NCBI GenBank assembly: GCA_964611125.1
Contig: CAZSZO010000017.1
Coordinates: 1-64,000 of the forward strand
DNA length: 64,000 bases
Direction: 5' to 3'
Source: JAEUIX01 sp964611125
GTDB taxonomy: Bacteria; Planctomycetota; Phycisphaerae; Phycisphaerales; UBA1924
In this document: one piece after another, positions 38,186-47,007 of the stretch
Numbering within the stretch: the stretch's first letter is position 1
How the letters are laid out: each line of letters begins with the position of its first letter
The notes under the pieces: model-generated
The model's input: the letters and a program-made list of their open reading frames with translations, nothing else
What the model was told of the DNA's origin: nothing
Databases searched by the model: none
Position numbers and translations under genes: made by a program

Positions 38186-39808
38186 ATGAGCCCACTGTCG
38201 ACAACAGCACGAATGCACCTCCCCGGGTCATCGCGCGCCTCGGTCTATCCCGCTATCGGGGTGGTTGCCATCGCCATCCTGACCCGCGCGGCCATCCACG
38301 CATCGACCTCACTCCTGCCTCGCATGGATGGTGGCTACTACCCCCTTCAGGCCCGGGCGGTGCTGCGCGACGGGTGGTTGCTGCTCAGCGACCTGCCGCT
38401 GGTCTTCTGGCTGCAGGCCCTGGTTGCGCGCGCCCTGATGCTCATCCCAGGCGTCGACCTCGACCGCGCCGTGCTGCTCGCCAGCAAAATCGTCGACTCC
38501 TGCAGCCTGCCCCTCGCCGCCATCCCCATCATCCTCCTCTGCTCGGCGTGGTCCGCCCGCCAGCAGCGCTCCCCCTTGGCCGCCAGCGCGGGCGCCCTTT
38601 TCGCCGTCTGCTCACTCCCCGCCCTTGGCATGGTCGGCGACTTCCAAAAGAACGCCCTTGGGATGGTCTGGTTCGCATGGACCGCGTGGGCCTTCCTCCG
38701 GGCCCTGCAGGCCCGCGAGCGCAACCCTTGGATCGGGGCGCCCCTGGCGCTCGCTCTCGCCTTTCCCCTGCTCGCCGCGTTCACCCACGTCGGAGCGCTC
38801 GGGGCCACCGTGATCTTCGTCCTCATCGCCCTGGTTGCCGACCAGGCGCTCTCCGGGCGCTTCAGCCTGCGGAGCCTGGCCCTGGGCGCCGCGGGCGCGC
38901 TGGTTGTGCTGCTGGGTGTGGCGCTGCTGCTGTCATTCTTCGATGCCGGGCGGGCCCGGTACTTCCTCAAGGCCCCGGCGGTGCTGCTGGCCCGCCCCGC
39001 GCTCCTGAGCATCTTTGGCGGGGGCCCGCTCTTTCCCCCAACCTGTCTCTACATCATCGCGGTGCAGATTCTGGGCGTGTTCGCCCTCCGCCGCGTGCTC
39101 GCCCAGTCGGCCGCCCCGTCCCCAGGCCACGCCGACCGCGTCCTGGTGACCGCATCGACCCTCACCGCCATGGCGCTCTGTTTCCCGCTCATGAGCGATG
39201 ACCTCCTCCGCCGCTACGTGCTGATGAGCCCCATCCCCCTCGGCTTCACCCTGGCCTACCTGATCGCCCACACCCAAACCCCAAAGCTCGCCTGGCGCCT
39301 CGCCGCGGTCGCCACCACCCTCACGCTCGCGCCCGTCCCGTTCGCCATCCCGCCGCTCGCGGCGCCGATCATCCCGGAGGCCTGCGTGGGCGAACTCCGC
39401 AGCCTGCGCCAGTTCGTGCCCGCCGGGCGGCGGACGCTGGTTTCGGCCCGGCACGGGCTGGAGTTCTGGGCCGGGTACTTCCTCGATACCGACGTCCGGC
39501 AGGACCGCGTCCCCACCGACGCCTTCGCCCAGCACGACCGCGTGTTCATCCTCGTGCAGACCAAGTTCGAGCGCGCTCCCTTCGGCCCGCCCGACCGACC
39601 GGGCGGTCGGGGTGGCCCGGGCACGCTCGCCGGCCCCCCCGGTGGCGGGCCCCCAGGGTGGCCTGGCGGGCCAGGGCTGGCAGGGCGGGGGGGCGCCGGG
39701 CCGCCTCACCGGGAGCTGATCATCCCCCCCGATGCCACCATCCTGCACCAGGGTGAGTACTTCACGCTCGCTGAGGTGCACTCGGTCCCAGTCGACGCGG
39801 CACCCTGA
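38186..39808 (+). CDS. Multi-pass membrane protein, possible GT-C type glycosyltransferase
   Basis: A ~540-residue membrane protein with about ten hydrophobic helices between residues ~15 and 400, then a soluble C-terminal part containing a Gly/Pro-rich insert. Early in the protein 'MDGGYYPLQARAVL' sits in the first extracytoplasmic loop, where GT-C glycosyltransferases often carry their acidic catalytic residue, but no family match is certain. A GTG at 38147 would give a longer N-terminus. Confidence 0.65.
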   Translation: MSPLSTTARMHLPGSSRASVYPAIGVVAIAILTRAAIHASTSLLPRMDGGYYPLQARAVLRDGWLLLSDLPLVFWLQALVARALMLIPGVDLDRAVLLASKIVDSCSLPLAAIPIILLCSAWSARQQRSPLAASAGALFAVCSLPALGMVGDFQKNALGMVWFAWTAWAFLRALQARERNPWIGAPLALALAFPLLAAFTHVGALGATVIFVLIALVADQALSGRFSLRSLALGAAGALVVLLGVALLLSFFDAGRARYFLKAPAVLLARPALLSIFGGGPLFPPTCLYIIAVQILGVFALRRVLAQSAAPSPGHADRVLVTASTLTAMALCFPLMSDDLLRRYVLMSPIPLGFTLAYLIAHTQTPKLAWRLAAVATTLTLAPVPFAIPPLAAPIIPEACVGELRSLRQFVPAGRRTLVSARHGLEFWAGYFLDTDVRQDRVPTDAFAQHDRVFILVQTKFERAPFGPPDRPGGRGGPGTLAGPPGGGPPGWPGGPGLAGRGGAGPPHRELIIPPDATILHQGEYFTLAEVHSVPVDAAP

Positions 39809-39908
39809 TGCAAACGCCGACCGTCCAACATACTTACGAAATGCGAATACTCATCCCCCTCCGCTGAAAAAGCCATCGGTTCAGGCGCGATTCAGCCTCC
39901 GCCCGCCT

Positions 39909-39922
39909 GGTAACCGGTTACC
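39909..39922. promoter_or_regulatory. Perfect palindrome upstream of the ECF sigma gene
   Basis: GGTAACCGGTTACC, a perfect 14-base palindrome with central CG, 16 bases upstream of the sigma factor start. The centre and symmetry are like LacI-family operators. It would overlap the leader or promoter of the sigma/kinase pair. Confidence 0.45.
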
Positions 39923-39938
39923 TTGATTACGAGAGCCC

Positions 39939-40664
39939 ATGCACTGGAGCAACGGCCCCCGGTCCGGGTCGAACGGCCATCCTGTCGTCGCCAATGTCCC
40001 CGACCCTCGCTCGGCGGCTGCTGCCTGCGCTGCGGAGCTGGCGCCCGCCGCGTGCCCGTCACAGCCGTGCGCCATCGCCGCCGGCGCCCTTGCGCTGCGC
40101 GACGATCTGGTTCGCAGTCTGTATGCAGACCTGCGCCGTATTGCTGCAGGCTATTTGCGCAAGGAGCGGCCGGGCGTCACCCTGCAACCCACCGCCCTGG
40201 TGCACGAGGTCTTTGTGAAGATCGCCAGCGGCCGGACCGCGGGCTGGGCCAGCCCATCGGAGTTCTTTGCCGCCGCGTGCCACATCATGCGGCAGGTGCT
40301 GGTCGACCGGGCCCGGGCCCGCCTGGCTCAAAAGCGCGGGGGTGGCGGGCGCGACCAATCGCCGAGCGTGGCCCGCCCGATGTCCGAGATCCTCGAGAGC
40401 ACCCCTGCCCCCGAGCATGATGAGATCGACCTCGAGGCTCTTCAATCTCTGCTGAACGAACTGGAGGCCTTGAGCCCGCGCCATGCCCAGATTGTGCAAC
40501 TCCGGTTCTTCCTGGGGCTCAGCGTCGCCGACGCCGCGGCGGCCCTCGGCCTGAGCAAAACCGCATGCGAATGCGATTGGCGGACCGCGCGCGCATGGCT
40601 TGCCGGGCGGCTGCCGGCCAAGGGTCTGGCCGCCAAGGGCCTGGCCGGCGTTGTCGCTAGATAG
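39939..40664 (+). CDS. ECF-type RNA polymerase sigma factor (planctomycete type)
   Basis: A 241-residue sigma factor. Region 2 is 'LVRSLYADLRRIAAGYLRKERPGVTLQPTALVHEVFVKI' and 'FFAAACHIMRQVLVDRARARLAQKRGG', the hallmark of the planctomycete ECF-like group; region 4 is 'LEALSPRHAQIVQLRFFLGLSVADAAAALGLSKTACECDW'. The first ~55 residues are extra and disordered. The Ser/Thr kinase gene follows on the same strand after 64 bases, a common arrangement in this phylum in which the kinase may control the sigma factor. Confidence 0.92.
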   Translation: MHWSNGPRSGSNGHPVVANVPDPRSAAAACAAELAPAACPSQPCAIAAGALALRDDLVRSLYADLRRIAAGYLRKERPGVTLQPTALVHEVFVKIASGRTAGWASPSEFFAAACHIMRQVLVDRARARLAQKRGGGGRDQSPSVARPMSEILESTPAPEHDEIDLEALQSLLNELEALSPRHAQIVQLRFFLGLSVADAAAALGLSKTACECDWRTARAWLAGRLPAKGLAAKGLAGVVAR

Positions 40665-40728
40665 AGTGTGGGCGTCGATTTTGAGGGCCCGCGGGTTCTC
40701 GGACCCCCCCACTCTCAGTGTGCTCCCG

Positions 40729-43542
40729 ATGGCGACAACGTCTCCTTCCATCCCGAGTCACGAGTCCGCCGGCGGGCCGGCAACGACGGTGCCGTCGCCG
40801 TCGCTCGCCAACCCGGGCCCGACGCCGCCTCGCGGGCCCACGTCACGCCAGTTTGATGAAGCACAGCGGGTGTTCCTGAGGGCCATCCAGGCTCCTCCGG
40901 CCGAACGCCAGGGCTGCCTCCTGGGTTGGTGCGGCGGAGACGCCGTGGTCGCCAACCTCGTGCAGGAGTTGCTGGCCGGTGACGAAACCGCCCACCCGGC
41001 CCTGGATGCTCCTGAGCGCGCGTTCCAGCTGTCGGACCCCGACGGCCAGGCCACGGACGCGGAGCGCGCCGCCCAGCTGCCCGGCCACCTGGGTCCCTAT
41101 CGGGTGCTCGGGCTGCTGGGGCGGGGCCGCTGGGGGCTGGTGCTGCGGGCCGTCCAACCGCATGTGGATCGCGAGGTGGCCCTGAAGGTCGTGTGCGAGC
41201 CCGGCCGGTCGGCCCGCGAAGAGCGCGACGGCTTCGCCCGCGAGGTCGCGGCGCTCTCGCGGCTTCAGCACCCCGGCATCGCGCAGGTCTTCGGCGTTGA
41301 GATGCTCGCCTGGTCTGACGGCGTTGAACGGCCCGCCATCGTCATGGAGCTGGTCAAGGGCGAGGCCATCACCTCCGCCCTGCGGGCGGCCGGCCCCGTC
41401 GCCAAGGTCCAGGCCATCGCCCTCGTGTGCGAGGCTGTCGCCCATGCCCATCAGCGCGGCGTGCTCCACCGCGACCTCAAACCCGCCCACATCCTGCTCG
41501 AGCCCGCCGAGGGCCCTCGCCAGCACCATCCCCGGGTCATCGATTTCGGCATCGCCCGCCTGCTCGACCAGGGGCACGGCGACCGCACCATGGCCGGGCA
41601 TGTCGCCGGCACCCTGGCCTACATGGCTCCGGAGCAGACCCAGGGGGGCGTGGGCGACACCCGCTGCGACGTCTATGCGATCGGCGCCGTGCTCTACGAA
41701 CTGCTCGCGGGGCGCCCGCTGGTGGATGTGGGCGGCTGTTCGGTGCTCGAAGCGGTGCGGCAGGTGCAGCGCTGTCAGCCGGCGCCGCTGGGGCTGGGCG
41801 CGACGTTCACGCGCGGGGCCGATCTTGAAGCGGTGGTGCGCAAGGCCGTCGCCCGCGATCCGCGCGACCGCTACCCCACCGTCGACGCCCTGCGCGAGGA
41901 CCTGGGCCGCTGGCTCGAGGGCGCGCCGGTGCGAGCCCGCCCGCTCGGGCCGATCGCCTCGGCGGTCCGCGCAGCCCGCCGCAACCCCCTGATCACCGCC
42001 GGGATCACGGCAGCGCTCCTGGGCCTGGTGGGCGTGACGATCGTGCTCGCGGCGTCGCGGGCCCATGTGCAGCAGGCCGACGCCGAGGCCCGCGAGGCCG
42101 CAGCGTTGCTGCTCAACGAGGTGGCCGAGCGGCTCGCGGGGCGGGTCGGCGCCGCGGCCGACCGCAAGGCGATCCTCGAGCGGCTGATGCCCAGCGTCGA
42201 GCGGCTGGCCGCCCGCCGGCCCGATGACCTGCCGCTGCAGCGGGACTTCGCCAAGCTGCTGGGCGCCCTGGCCGACGCCCTTCAGGAGGAAGATCGCAAC
42301 CGCGAGTCGCTGGACCTCTGCCGGCGGGCCCTCGAGCTCCGCCTTCGCCTCTCAGCGGCCAACCCCAACGACCTGCACGCCGTGGCCGATGTGTCGATCG
42401 CGCGGGTGCGCCTGGGAGACCTGCTGGGCGAGACCGGCGATCGCGAGGGTCAGCGCCGCGCCTATGACGATGCGCTCCGGATCGATCTCGAGCTGATGGC
42501 CCTCCGCCCGGAGGAGCGGCAGTTCCAGGCGAACCTGATCTTCAGCTACGAGCGGCTGGCGGGCATGGCCGTCGGCGACAACCGCCTCGCCGACGCCCGC
42601 ACGCTTTCGGAGCGCCAGCTGGCCGGGGCGGAGGCCCTCAAGCGGGCCTTCGGGGCGTCGGTGGCCAATCTGTGGATTCTCGCCAGCGCCCAGGGCGAGA
42701 CGGCCAACATCCTCAGCCGGCTCGGGGAGCACGAGCCGGCGATGAAGCTCTGGCTCGCACAGGTCGCCCTGCTCGAAGACATCGTGGCCCAGGAGCCCTC
42801 GAGCAGGATGTACCGGCTGCGGCTGGCCAGCGCCCGCCTGGGCGCTTCGGAACTGACGTTTCTCACCCGCAACCCGGAACTGGCCCACGACTGGATCCGC
42901 AGGGCCGTGGCCGAGGGTGAAGCGTTGCTCGCCGCCGACCCGCGAGAGACCAATGTCATGATCTTCGTTTCACGCGCTCAGAACATGCTGAGCAGGCGAC
43001 ACCTCGCCCAGGGCGACAACGACGCGGCGCTCGCCGCCGCCCATCGGTCCCTCGCCGTCGCTCGGGAACTGGCCCGGTTTTGCGGCGACTGCCCCGAGGG
43101 CCTGAGTTACGCCCTCGCCGCGCAGGGCTGGCTGAGCCAAACCCTCGACACCTTGGGGCTCGCGCGCGAAGCGGCGCAGAGCCGGCTCGACTCAGTCGAC
43201 CTCACACGCCGGTGGGCCCGCAGCGGCCGCGCGGCCGACCAGCTGCCGCTCGCCTTCGCGATCGCCGACGTCGCCGGCGCCTCGCCTGAATTGCTCGCCG
43301 AGGCCCTCGACGCTGTCGGCCGCTCTGGCGACGCCTCGCTGACGGCTGTGGACCTGCGGGCCGGGCTGCTGGTGCGCCAGGGCCGCATCGAAGACGCCTG
43401 GGCGACTGTCGATCGGGCGGAACAAACTCTCAGAGCAGACGACGCCGATGGCCGCGCAGCCGTTCGCCGGCTGCGCGAGCGACTGCCCCCCAGACGCGCG
43501 GGCAACGGCGCCGGCCAGGTTCCTTCGGGCAAGCCAGATTGA
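40729..43542 (+). CDS. Membrane Ser/Thr protein kinase with C-terminal helical repeats
   Basis: A ~937-residue Hanks-type kinase. The kinase domain spans ~120-400: glycine loop 'LGLLGRGRWGLVLRA', 'VALKVV', catalytic loop 'HRDLKPAHILL', 'IDFGIARLL' (DFG) and 'GTLAYMAPEQTQG'. The invariant Asn of 'HRDLKPxN' is His here. A membrane helix ('LITAGITAALLGLVGVTIVLAAS') lies near residue 430, followed by ~500 residues of TPR-like helices. The start is set at ATG 40729. Its stop is nine bases from the convergent glycoside hydrolase stop. Confidence 0.92.
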   Translation: MATTSPSIPSHESAGGPATTVPSPSLANPGPTPPRGPTSRQFDEAQRVFLRAIQAPPAERQGCLLGWCGGDAVVANLVQELLAGDETAHPALDAPERAFQLSDPDGQATDAERAAQLPGHLGPYRVLGLLGRGRWGLVLRAVQPHVDREVALKVVCEPGRSAREERDGFAREVAALSRLQHPGIAQVFGVEMLAWSDGVERPAIVMELVKGEAITSALRAAGPVAKVQAIALVCEAVAHAHQRGVLHRDLKPAHILLEPAEGPRQHHPRVIDFGIARLLDQGHGDRTMAGHVAGTLAYMAPEQTQGGVGDTRCDVYAIGAVLYELLAGRPLVDVGGCSVLEAVRQVQRCQPAPLGLGATFTRGADLEAVVRKAVARDPRDRYPTVDALREDLGRWLEGAPVRARPLGPIASAVRAARRNPLITAGITAALLGLVGVTIVLAASRAHVQQADAEAREAAALLLNEVAERLAGRVGAAADRKAILERLMPSVERLAARRPDDLPLQRDFAKLLGALADALQEEDRNRESLDLCRRALELRLRLSAANPNDLHAVADVSIARVRLGDLLGETGDREGQRRAYDDALRIDLELMALRPEERQFQANLIFSYERLAGMAVGDNRLADARTLSERQLAGAEALKRAFGASVANLWILASAQGETANILSRLGEHEPAMKLWLAQVALLEDIVAQEPSSRMYRLRLASARLGASELTFLTRNPELAHDWIRRAVAEGEALLAADPRETNVMIFVSRAQNMLSRRHLAQGDNDAALAAAHRSLAVARELARFCGDCPEGLSYALAAQGWLSQTLDTLGLAREAAQSRLDSVDLTRRWARSGRAADQLPLAFAIADVAGASPELLAEALDAVGRSGDASLTAVDLRAGLLVRQGRIEDAWATVDRAEQTLRADDADGRAAVRRLRERLPPRRAGNGAGQVPSGKPD

Positions 43543-43551
43543 CCCGGCCGC

Positions 43552-45486
43552 CTACCGCTCCAGACGGGCCTCGTGCAACGTCACCTCGCCCTTCAGCGGC
43601 GTTCCCTGGATCTGCACGCCGAAGTTGCGGACCGCGTGCATCTGGATCTCGTTCTTGCCGCTCTGGTTACCCCAGAAGGCCTGCTTGCTCAGCGACGCGA
43701 TAGCCACCTTGTAGCTCGCGCGGCCCCCCGTGCCATAGAACGCCTCGGAGATGAACGACTCCCCGTCGTCGCCGGCGGAGCTTCCGTAGGCCACCTGGCC
43801 CGGCGGGCCCGCGCCGGCTTCAGACAGCACAAGATTCAGCTGCACGCCCTTGGGCGCCGTGATCTCGACAACGAAATCGGTGTACCCGCTCAAGTCGACG
43901 CTCTCGCCGCCCGCGATCGCCGCGGCCTTGGGGCCGAAGATGTTCACACCGCAGCCATACGAGCCGCCCGCGGAGTAGCCCATCGTGTACCCCTTCCCCC
44001 CCGTCCCCGCCCGCCCAAGATTGAGTGAGGCGTCGGGCGCATTCCACACCTCGGCCCCGCGTGTGGCGTCGCCGGCCAGCAGATCAAACGCCGGGGGCCG
44101 GTCGGGCCGCTGCGCGGGGGAATACGTGATCTTGGGCGGCTTGGGGAGTTCGGTCGGCGCCGGGCGGAGCTGACCGGCCCGGATGGATGGGATCTTCGCG
44201 TGGGCCGCCTTCATTGCTCCCAGCAGGGTGGGATAGGGCTGGTTCTTGATGTCGACCACGCCGTAATTGGAGTTCTCGCCGTCGAAGCGGCCCTGCGGCG
44301 ACTGATCAGCGAACTCGAACCAGTGCAGACCGATGATGACCGACGATCGCAGCGTCGCCTCGACATACGCCGCGTACCGCTCCGCCCGCTCCGCCTGGGT
44401 GCGCACCACGGCGCCGGCGCCGGCGGTGTTGGGGTTGCCGCTGTTGTTCTCGGCCCCGCGCCAGGAGAATTCGGTGATCATCAGCGGGCGCTTCCCGAGC
44501 ACCCAGTAGCGGGCGATGAGCTCGTCGGGGGCGTTGGCGGGCCCGCGATAGTCGTTGAACGAGATCACGTCGCAGTGGGCGCCGCACGCCGCGATCACCG
44601 CGTCGGGCGCATCGCCGGCGAAGCGCGTGCCCAGGATGAGCACGCCTGGGGCGACCTCGCGGACAGCCGCCGCCGCCACGCGGTAGTACTTGTCGGCCAC
44701 CATGGCGGTGAAGTCGCGCCGATCGGCGGAGGCCTTATCGCCGCGCGACTGCTTCAGCAACTCGACGTCGATCGATCTCCAGTCGGCCGGCGGCTGGGGC
44801 AGGTTGTGGGCCTCGGCGAGCGCCTTCACCGTCGGATAGCGGCCCTTCAGGAAGGCGATCGCCGCCTGGCGGATCGGCCCCTCGGCTGGCTCCTCCATGG
44901 CCCGTTCGATCAGGGTGTAGTTGGGGATGCGGTCCCAGCCGGTCTTGCCCCACCAGGCCATCTCGTTATCAAGGAAGACCCCCAGCAGCGACTCAGGCTT
45001 GTGGCGGGCCAGCTCCTTGCGGGCATTTTCGCGGACGAGCTCGGCGAAGTCGTCGCGCAGCGCCGCCAGGCACGGGTGCCGCTCCCCGGCGCTCACGTAC
45101 AGCACCGGCGTGTGGTACAGCCCATCGCCGCCCGGCACCGCCGGGGCGCTCCAGCCGCCGGCGGTGTTGAACCCATGGTCAAGCAGCAGCCCGCGGGCCC
45201 ACGCGCCCCACGCGGCGTCGTCACCCTTGAATTGGGTCGGGACCGGGTTGTAGTAGTCCGTCCCCGGGCGCGGCTGATAGGGGCGCGGGGTGACGTTATC
45301 GATCCCCATCGAAAGGAACCGCTCACCCTTGGCGTTCTGAAACGCCCAGGCGCCCCTGGCGTCGGCCAAGACCGAGATCGCCGGCGGACCCGCCAGCGCA
45401 GCTTCCGCCGCGTCCAATGAACCACTCACGCCGGACGCCGACGCGCATGTCGCCGCAAGCACCGATAACAACATCGCCGAGACCAT
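43552..45486 (-). CDS. Secreted clan-A glycoside hydrolase with C-terminal binding module
   Basis: A 644-residue secreted enzyme with a signal peptide ('MVSAMLLSVLAATCASASG'). The TIM-barrel part carries 'LLGVFLDNEMAWWGK' (putative acid/base Glu ~175) and 'PLMITEFSWRGAENNSGNP' (putative nucleophile Glu ~338), the pattern of clan GH-A beta-glycanases, near agarase/porphyranase-like or GH42-like families. The last ~200 residues look like a beta-sandwich module ('SGYTDFVVEITAPKGVQLNLVL'). Substrate is inferred as an algal or plant beta-glycan from the GH16/GH1 neighbours; the exact GH family is uncertain. Confidence 0.82.
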   Translation of the reverse strand: MVSAMLLSVLAATCASASGVSGSLDAAEAALAGPPAISVLADARGAWAFQNAKGERFLSMGIDNVTPRPYQPRPGTDYYNPVPTQFKGDDAAWGAWARGLLLDHGFNTAGGWSAPAVPGGDGLYHTPVLYVSAGERHPCLAALRDDFAELVRENARKELARHKPESLLGVFLDNEMAWWGKTGWDRIPNYTLIERAMEEPAEGPIRQAAIAFLKGRYPTVKALAEAHNLPQPPADWRSIDVELLKQSRGDKASADRRDFTAMVADKYYRVAAAAVREVAPGVLILGTRFAGDAPDAVIAACGAHCDVISFNDYRGPANAPDELIARYWVLGKRPLMITEFSWRGAENNSGNPNTAGAGAVVRTQAERAERYAAYVEATLRSSVIIGLHWFEFADQSPQGRFDGENSNYGVVDIKNQPYPTLLGAMKAAHAKIPSIRAGQLRPAPTELPKPPKITYSPAQRPDRPPAFDLLAGDATRGAEVWNAPDASLNLGRAGTGGKGYTMGYSAGGSYGCGVNIFGPKAAAIAGGESVDLSGYTDFVVEITAPKGVQLNLVLSEAGAGPPGQVAYGSSAGDDGESFISEAFYGTGGRASYKVAIASLSKQAFWGNQSGKNEIQMHAVRNFGVQIQGTPLKGEVTLHEARLER

Positions 45487-45537
45487 GGAGACTCCTTGCC
45501 TGAGATTCCGGCGGGCCGCAGAGCGCGCCGGCGCCGG

Positions 45538-47007
45538 TTAGACGCACGAACCGAAGAACGCCGAGATGAAGTCCGACAGGTCGTCGGGATCGCTCAGACC
45601 GTCAGCGTTGAAGTCCGCCTCCGGGCACGCCGGGGTCGCGAAGAAGCACCCGATGAAGTCCGACAGGTCATCGGGGTCGACCGCCGCGTCGCCGTTGAAG
45701 TCCGCCGCGCAGACCTGCTCCAGGAGCACATCATCGACGAACGCGGCGCCCGCCGCGCTGGCGGGCTGCACGAACACGAGCGCCAGCCGCACGCGCGCGG
45801 CTCCGGGGGGAGCGGCGCCCTGCACAGCCCGCTGGAGATAGGTGTTCAGCACCGAGGACGCCGTCAGGGCCACGGTCTCGTTCGCCTCCAGGAGCGAGCC
45901 CGCCGCGTCGTACCACTCCAGCTTGATCACCGCCTGGTTGGCCCCCTGCATGCGGTCGAGCGAGCGGTTGAGCCAGTAGGCGCTGGCGCGCCAGCGCTGC
46001 CCGGGGGTGACGGCCATCTCCTGGAAGAGCCCTGAGGAGTTGTAACCGCCGTTGAACTGCCCGAACAGCTTCGCCGAGTTCGAACCCGTGCGCGGGAAGC
46101 CCGTGTCAACGAAGGCGTTGCCATAGGTGGTCCAGCCCAGGAGCGGCTGGTTGCCCGAGGGGCCCCGGTCATCGAACGACTCGTTCAGCACGTTCCGCCG
46201 GTAGACGCGGACGTAGTCCACCAGCATCCGCTGCGGGAAGATGGTGCTGGCGTCGGGGTTGCCCGGCCAGTTGCCGCCCACAGCCGTGTTGATGATGAGG
46301 TAGAACGCGTCGCGCGGCACCGAGATCGTCTGGCGCGAGCGGCGCACGCCGTCGACGTAGAAGTCCAGCCGCTCGGGGAACCACTCGAGCGTGAAGGTGT
46401 GGAAGTCGCTTGAAAAATTGGGCCCGGTGTATGACTCGGTGGTGGTCTGCACCGCCGGGTAGACGCCCCAGTGGTGGCTCATGTACACCGTGCTCGGCTG
46501 GTGGCCCAGCAGCTCCATGATGTCGATCTCCGGCGGCCAGCCGCCGGCCTGGCGGAGCATCCAGATCGCCGGCCACATCCCGCGCGTCGAGGGGAGCTTG
46601 GCGCGGATCTCGAACCGCCCGAAGGCCTGCGAGAACCGGTTCACCGACTCGATCAGCCCCGAGGTGTACGGCCGGCCGCCCTGGGCCCGCCGCTCGGAGA
46701 GAATCGTCAGCTGCCCGTTGGCCACCGACACGTTCGCGGGGGAGTAGTACTGCTGCTCGTTGTTCTTGACGAGGGCCGCGTTCTCGGCCCGCCACTTCGA
46801 GCCGTCAAGCGTGCTGCCGTCGAACTCGTCGCGCCAGGTCATCGTCCAGCCCGGCGGAGGGAGCTCCTGGGCTGGCGCGCCACCCGCGCCGGCTGCGATC
46901 GCCCCTGCGGCCAACACCGCCGCGCGGCCCAGACTCAGCAGGCCTCGCCCGCCGGTCCGCCCGCCACTCCGACCGTTCCCGACGTGTTTCGCCTTGTTTC
47001 CGCTCAT
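45538..47007 (-). CDS. Secreted GH16 endo-beta-glucanase with dockerin-like tail
   Basis: A 489-residue laminarinase-type enzyme. After a long signal region the GH16 domain (~50-270) contains the catalytic 'PEIDIMELLG' (~158-165), 'WPAIWML', 'DFHTFTLEWFPERLDFYVDG' and 'RMLVDYVRVYR'. A carbohydrate-binding-like sandwich follows (~275-430). The tail has two EF-hand-like units, 'ADFNGDAAVDPDDLSDFIGCFF' in part and 'ADFNADGLSDPDDLSDFI', as in type I dockerins. It should cut beta-1,3 (or mixed) glucans outside the cell. The start overlaps the GH1 stop (ATGA). Confidence 0.93.
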   Translation of the reverse strand: MSGNKAKHVGNGRSGGRTGGRGLLSLGRAAVLAAGAIAAGAGGAPAQELPPPGWTMTWRDEFDGSTLDGSKWRAENAALVKNNEQQYYSPANVSVANGQLTILSERRAQGGRPYTSGLIESVNRFSQAFGRFEIRAKLPSTRGMWPAIWMLRQAGGWPPEIDIMELLGHQPSTVYMSHHWGVYPAVQTTTESYTGPNFSSDFHTFTLEWFPERLDFYVDGVRRSRQTISVPRDAFYLIINTAVGGNWPGNPDASTIFPQRMLVDYVRVYRRNVLNESFDDRGPSGNQPLLGWTTYGNAFVDTGFPRTGSNSAKLFGQFNGGYNSSGLFQEMAVTPGQRWRASAYWLNRSLDRMQGANQAVIKLEWYDAAGSLLEANETVALTASSVLNTYLQRAVQGAAPPGAARVRLALVFVQPASAAGAAFVDDVLLEQVCAADFNGDAAVDPDDLSDFIGCFFATPACPEADFNADGLSDPDDLSDFISAFFGSCV

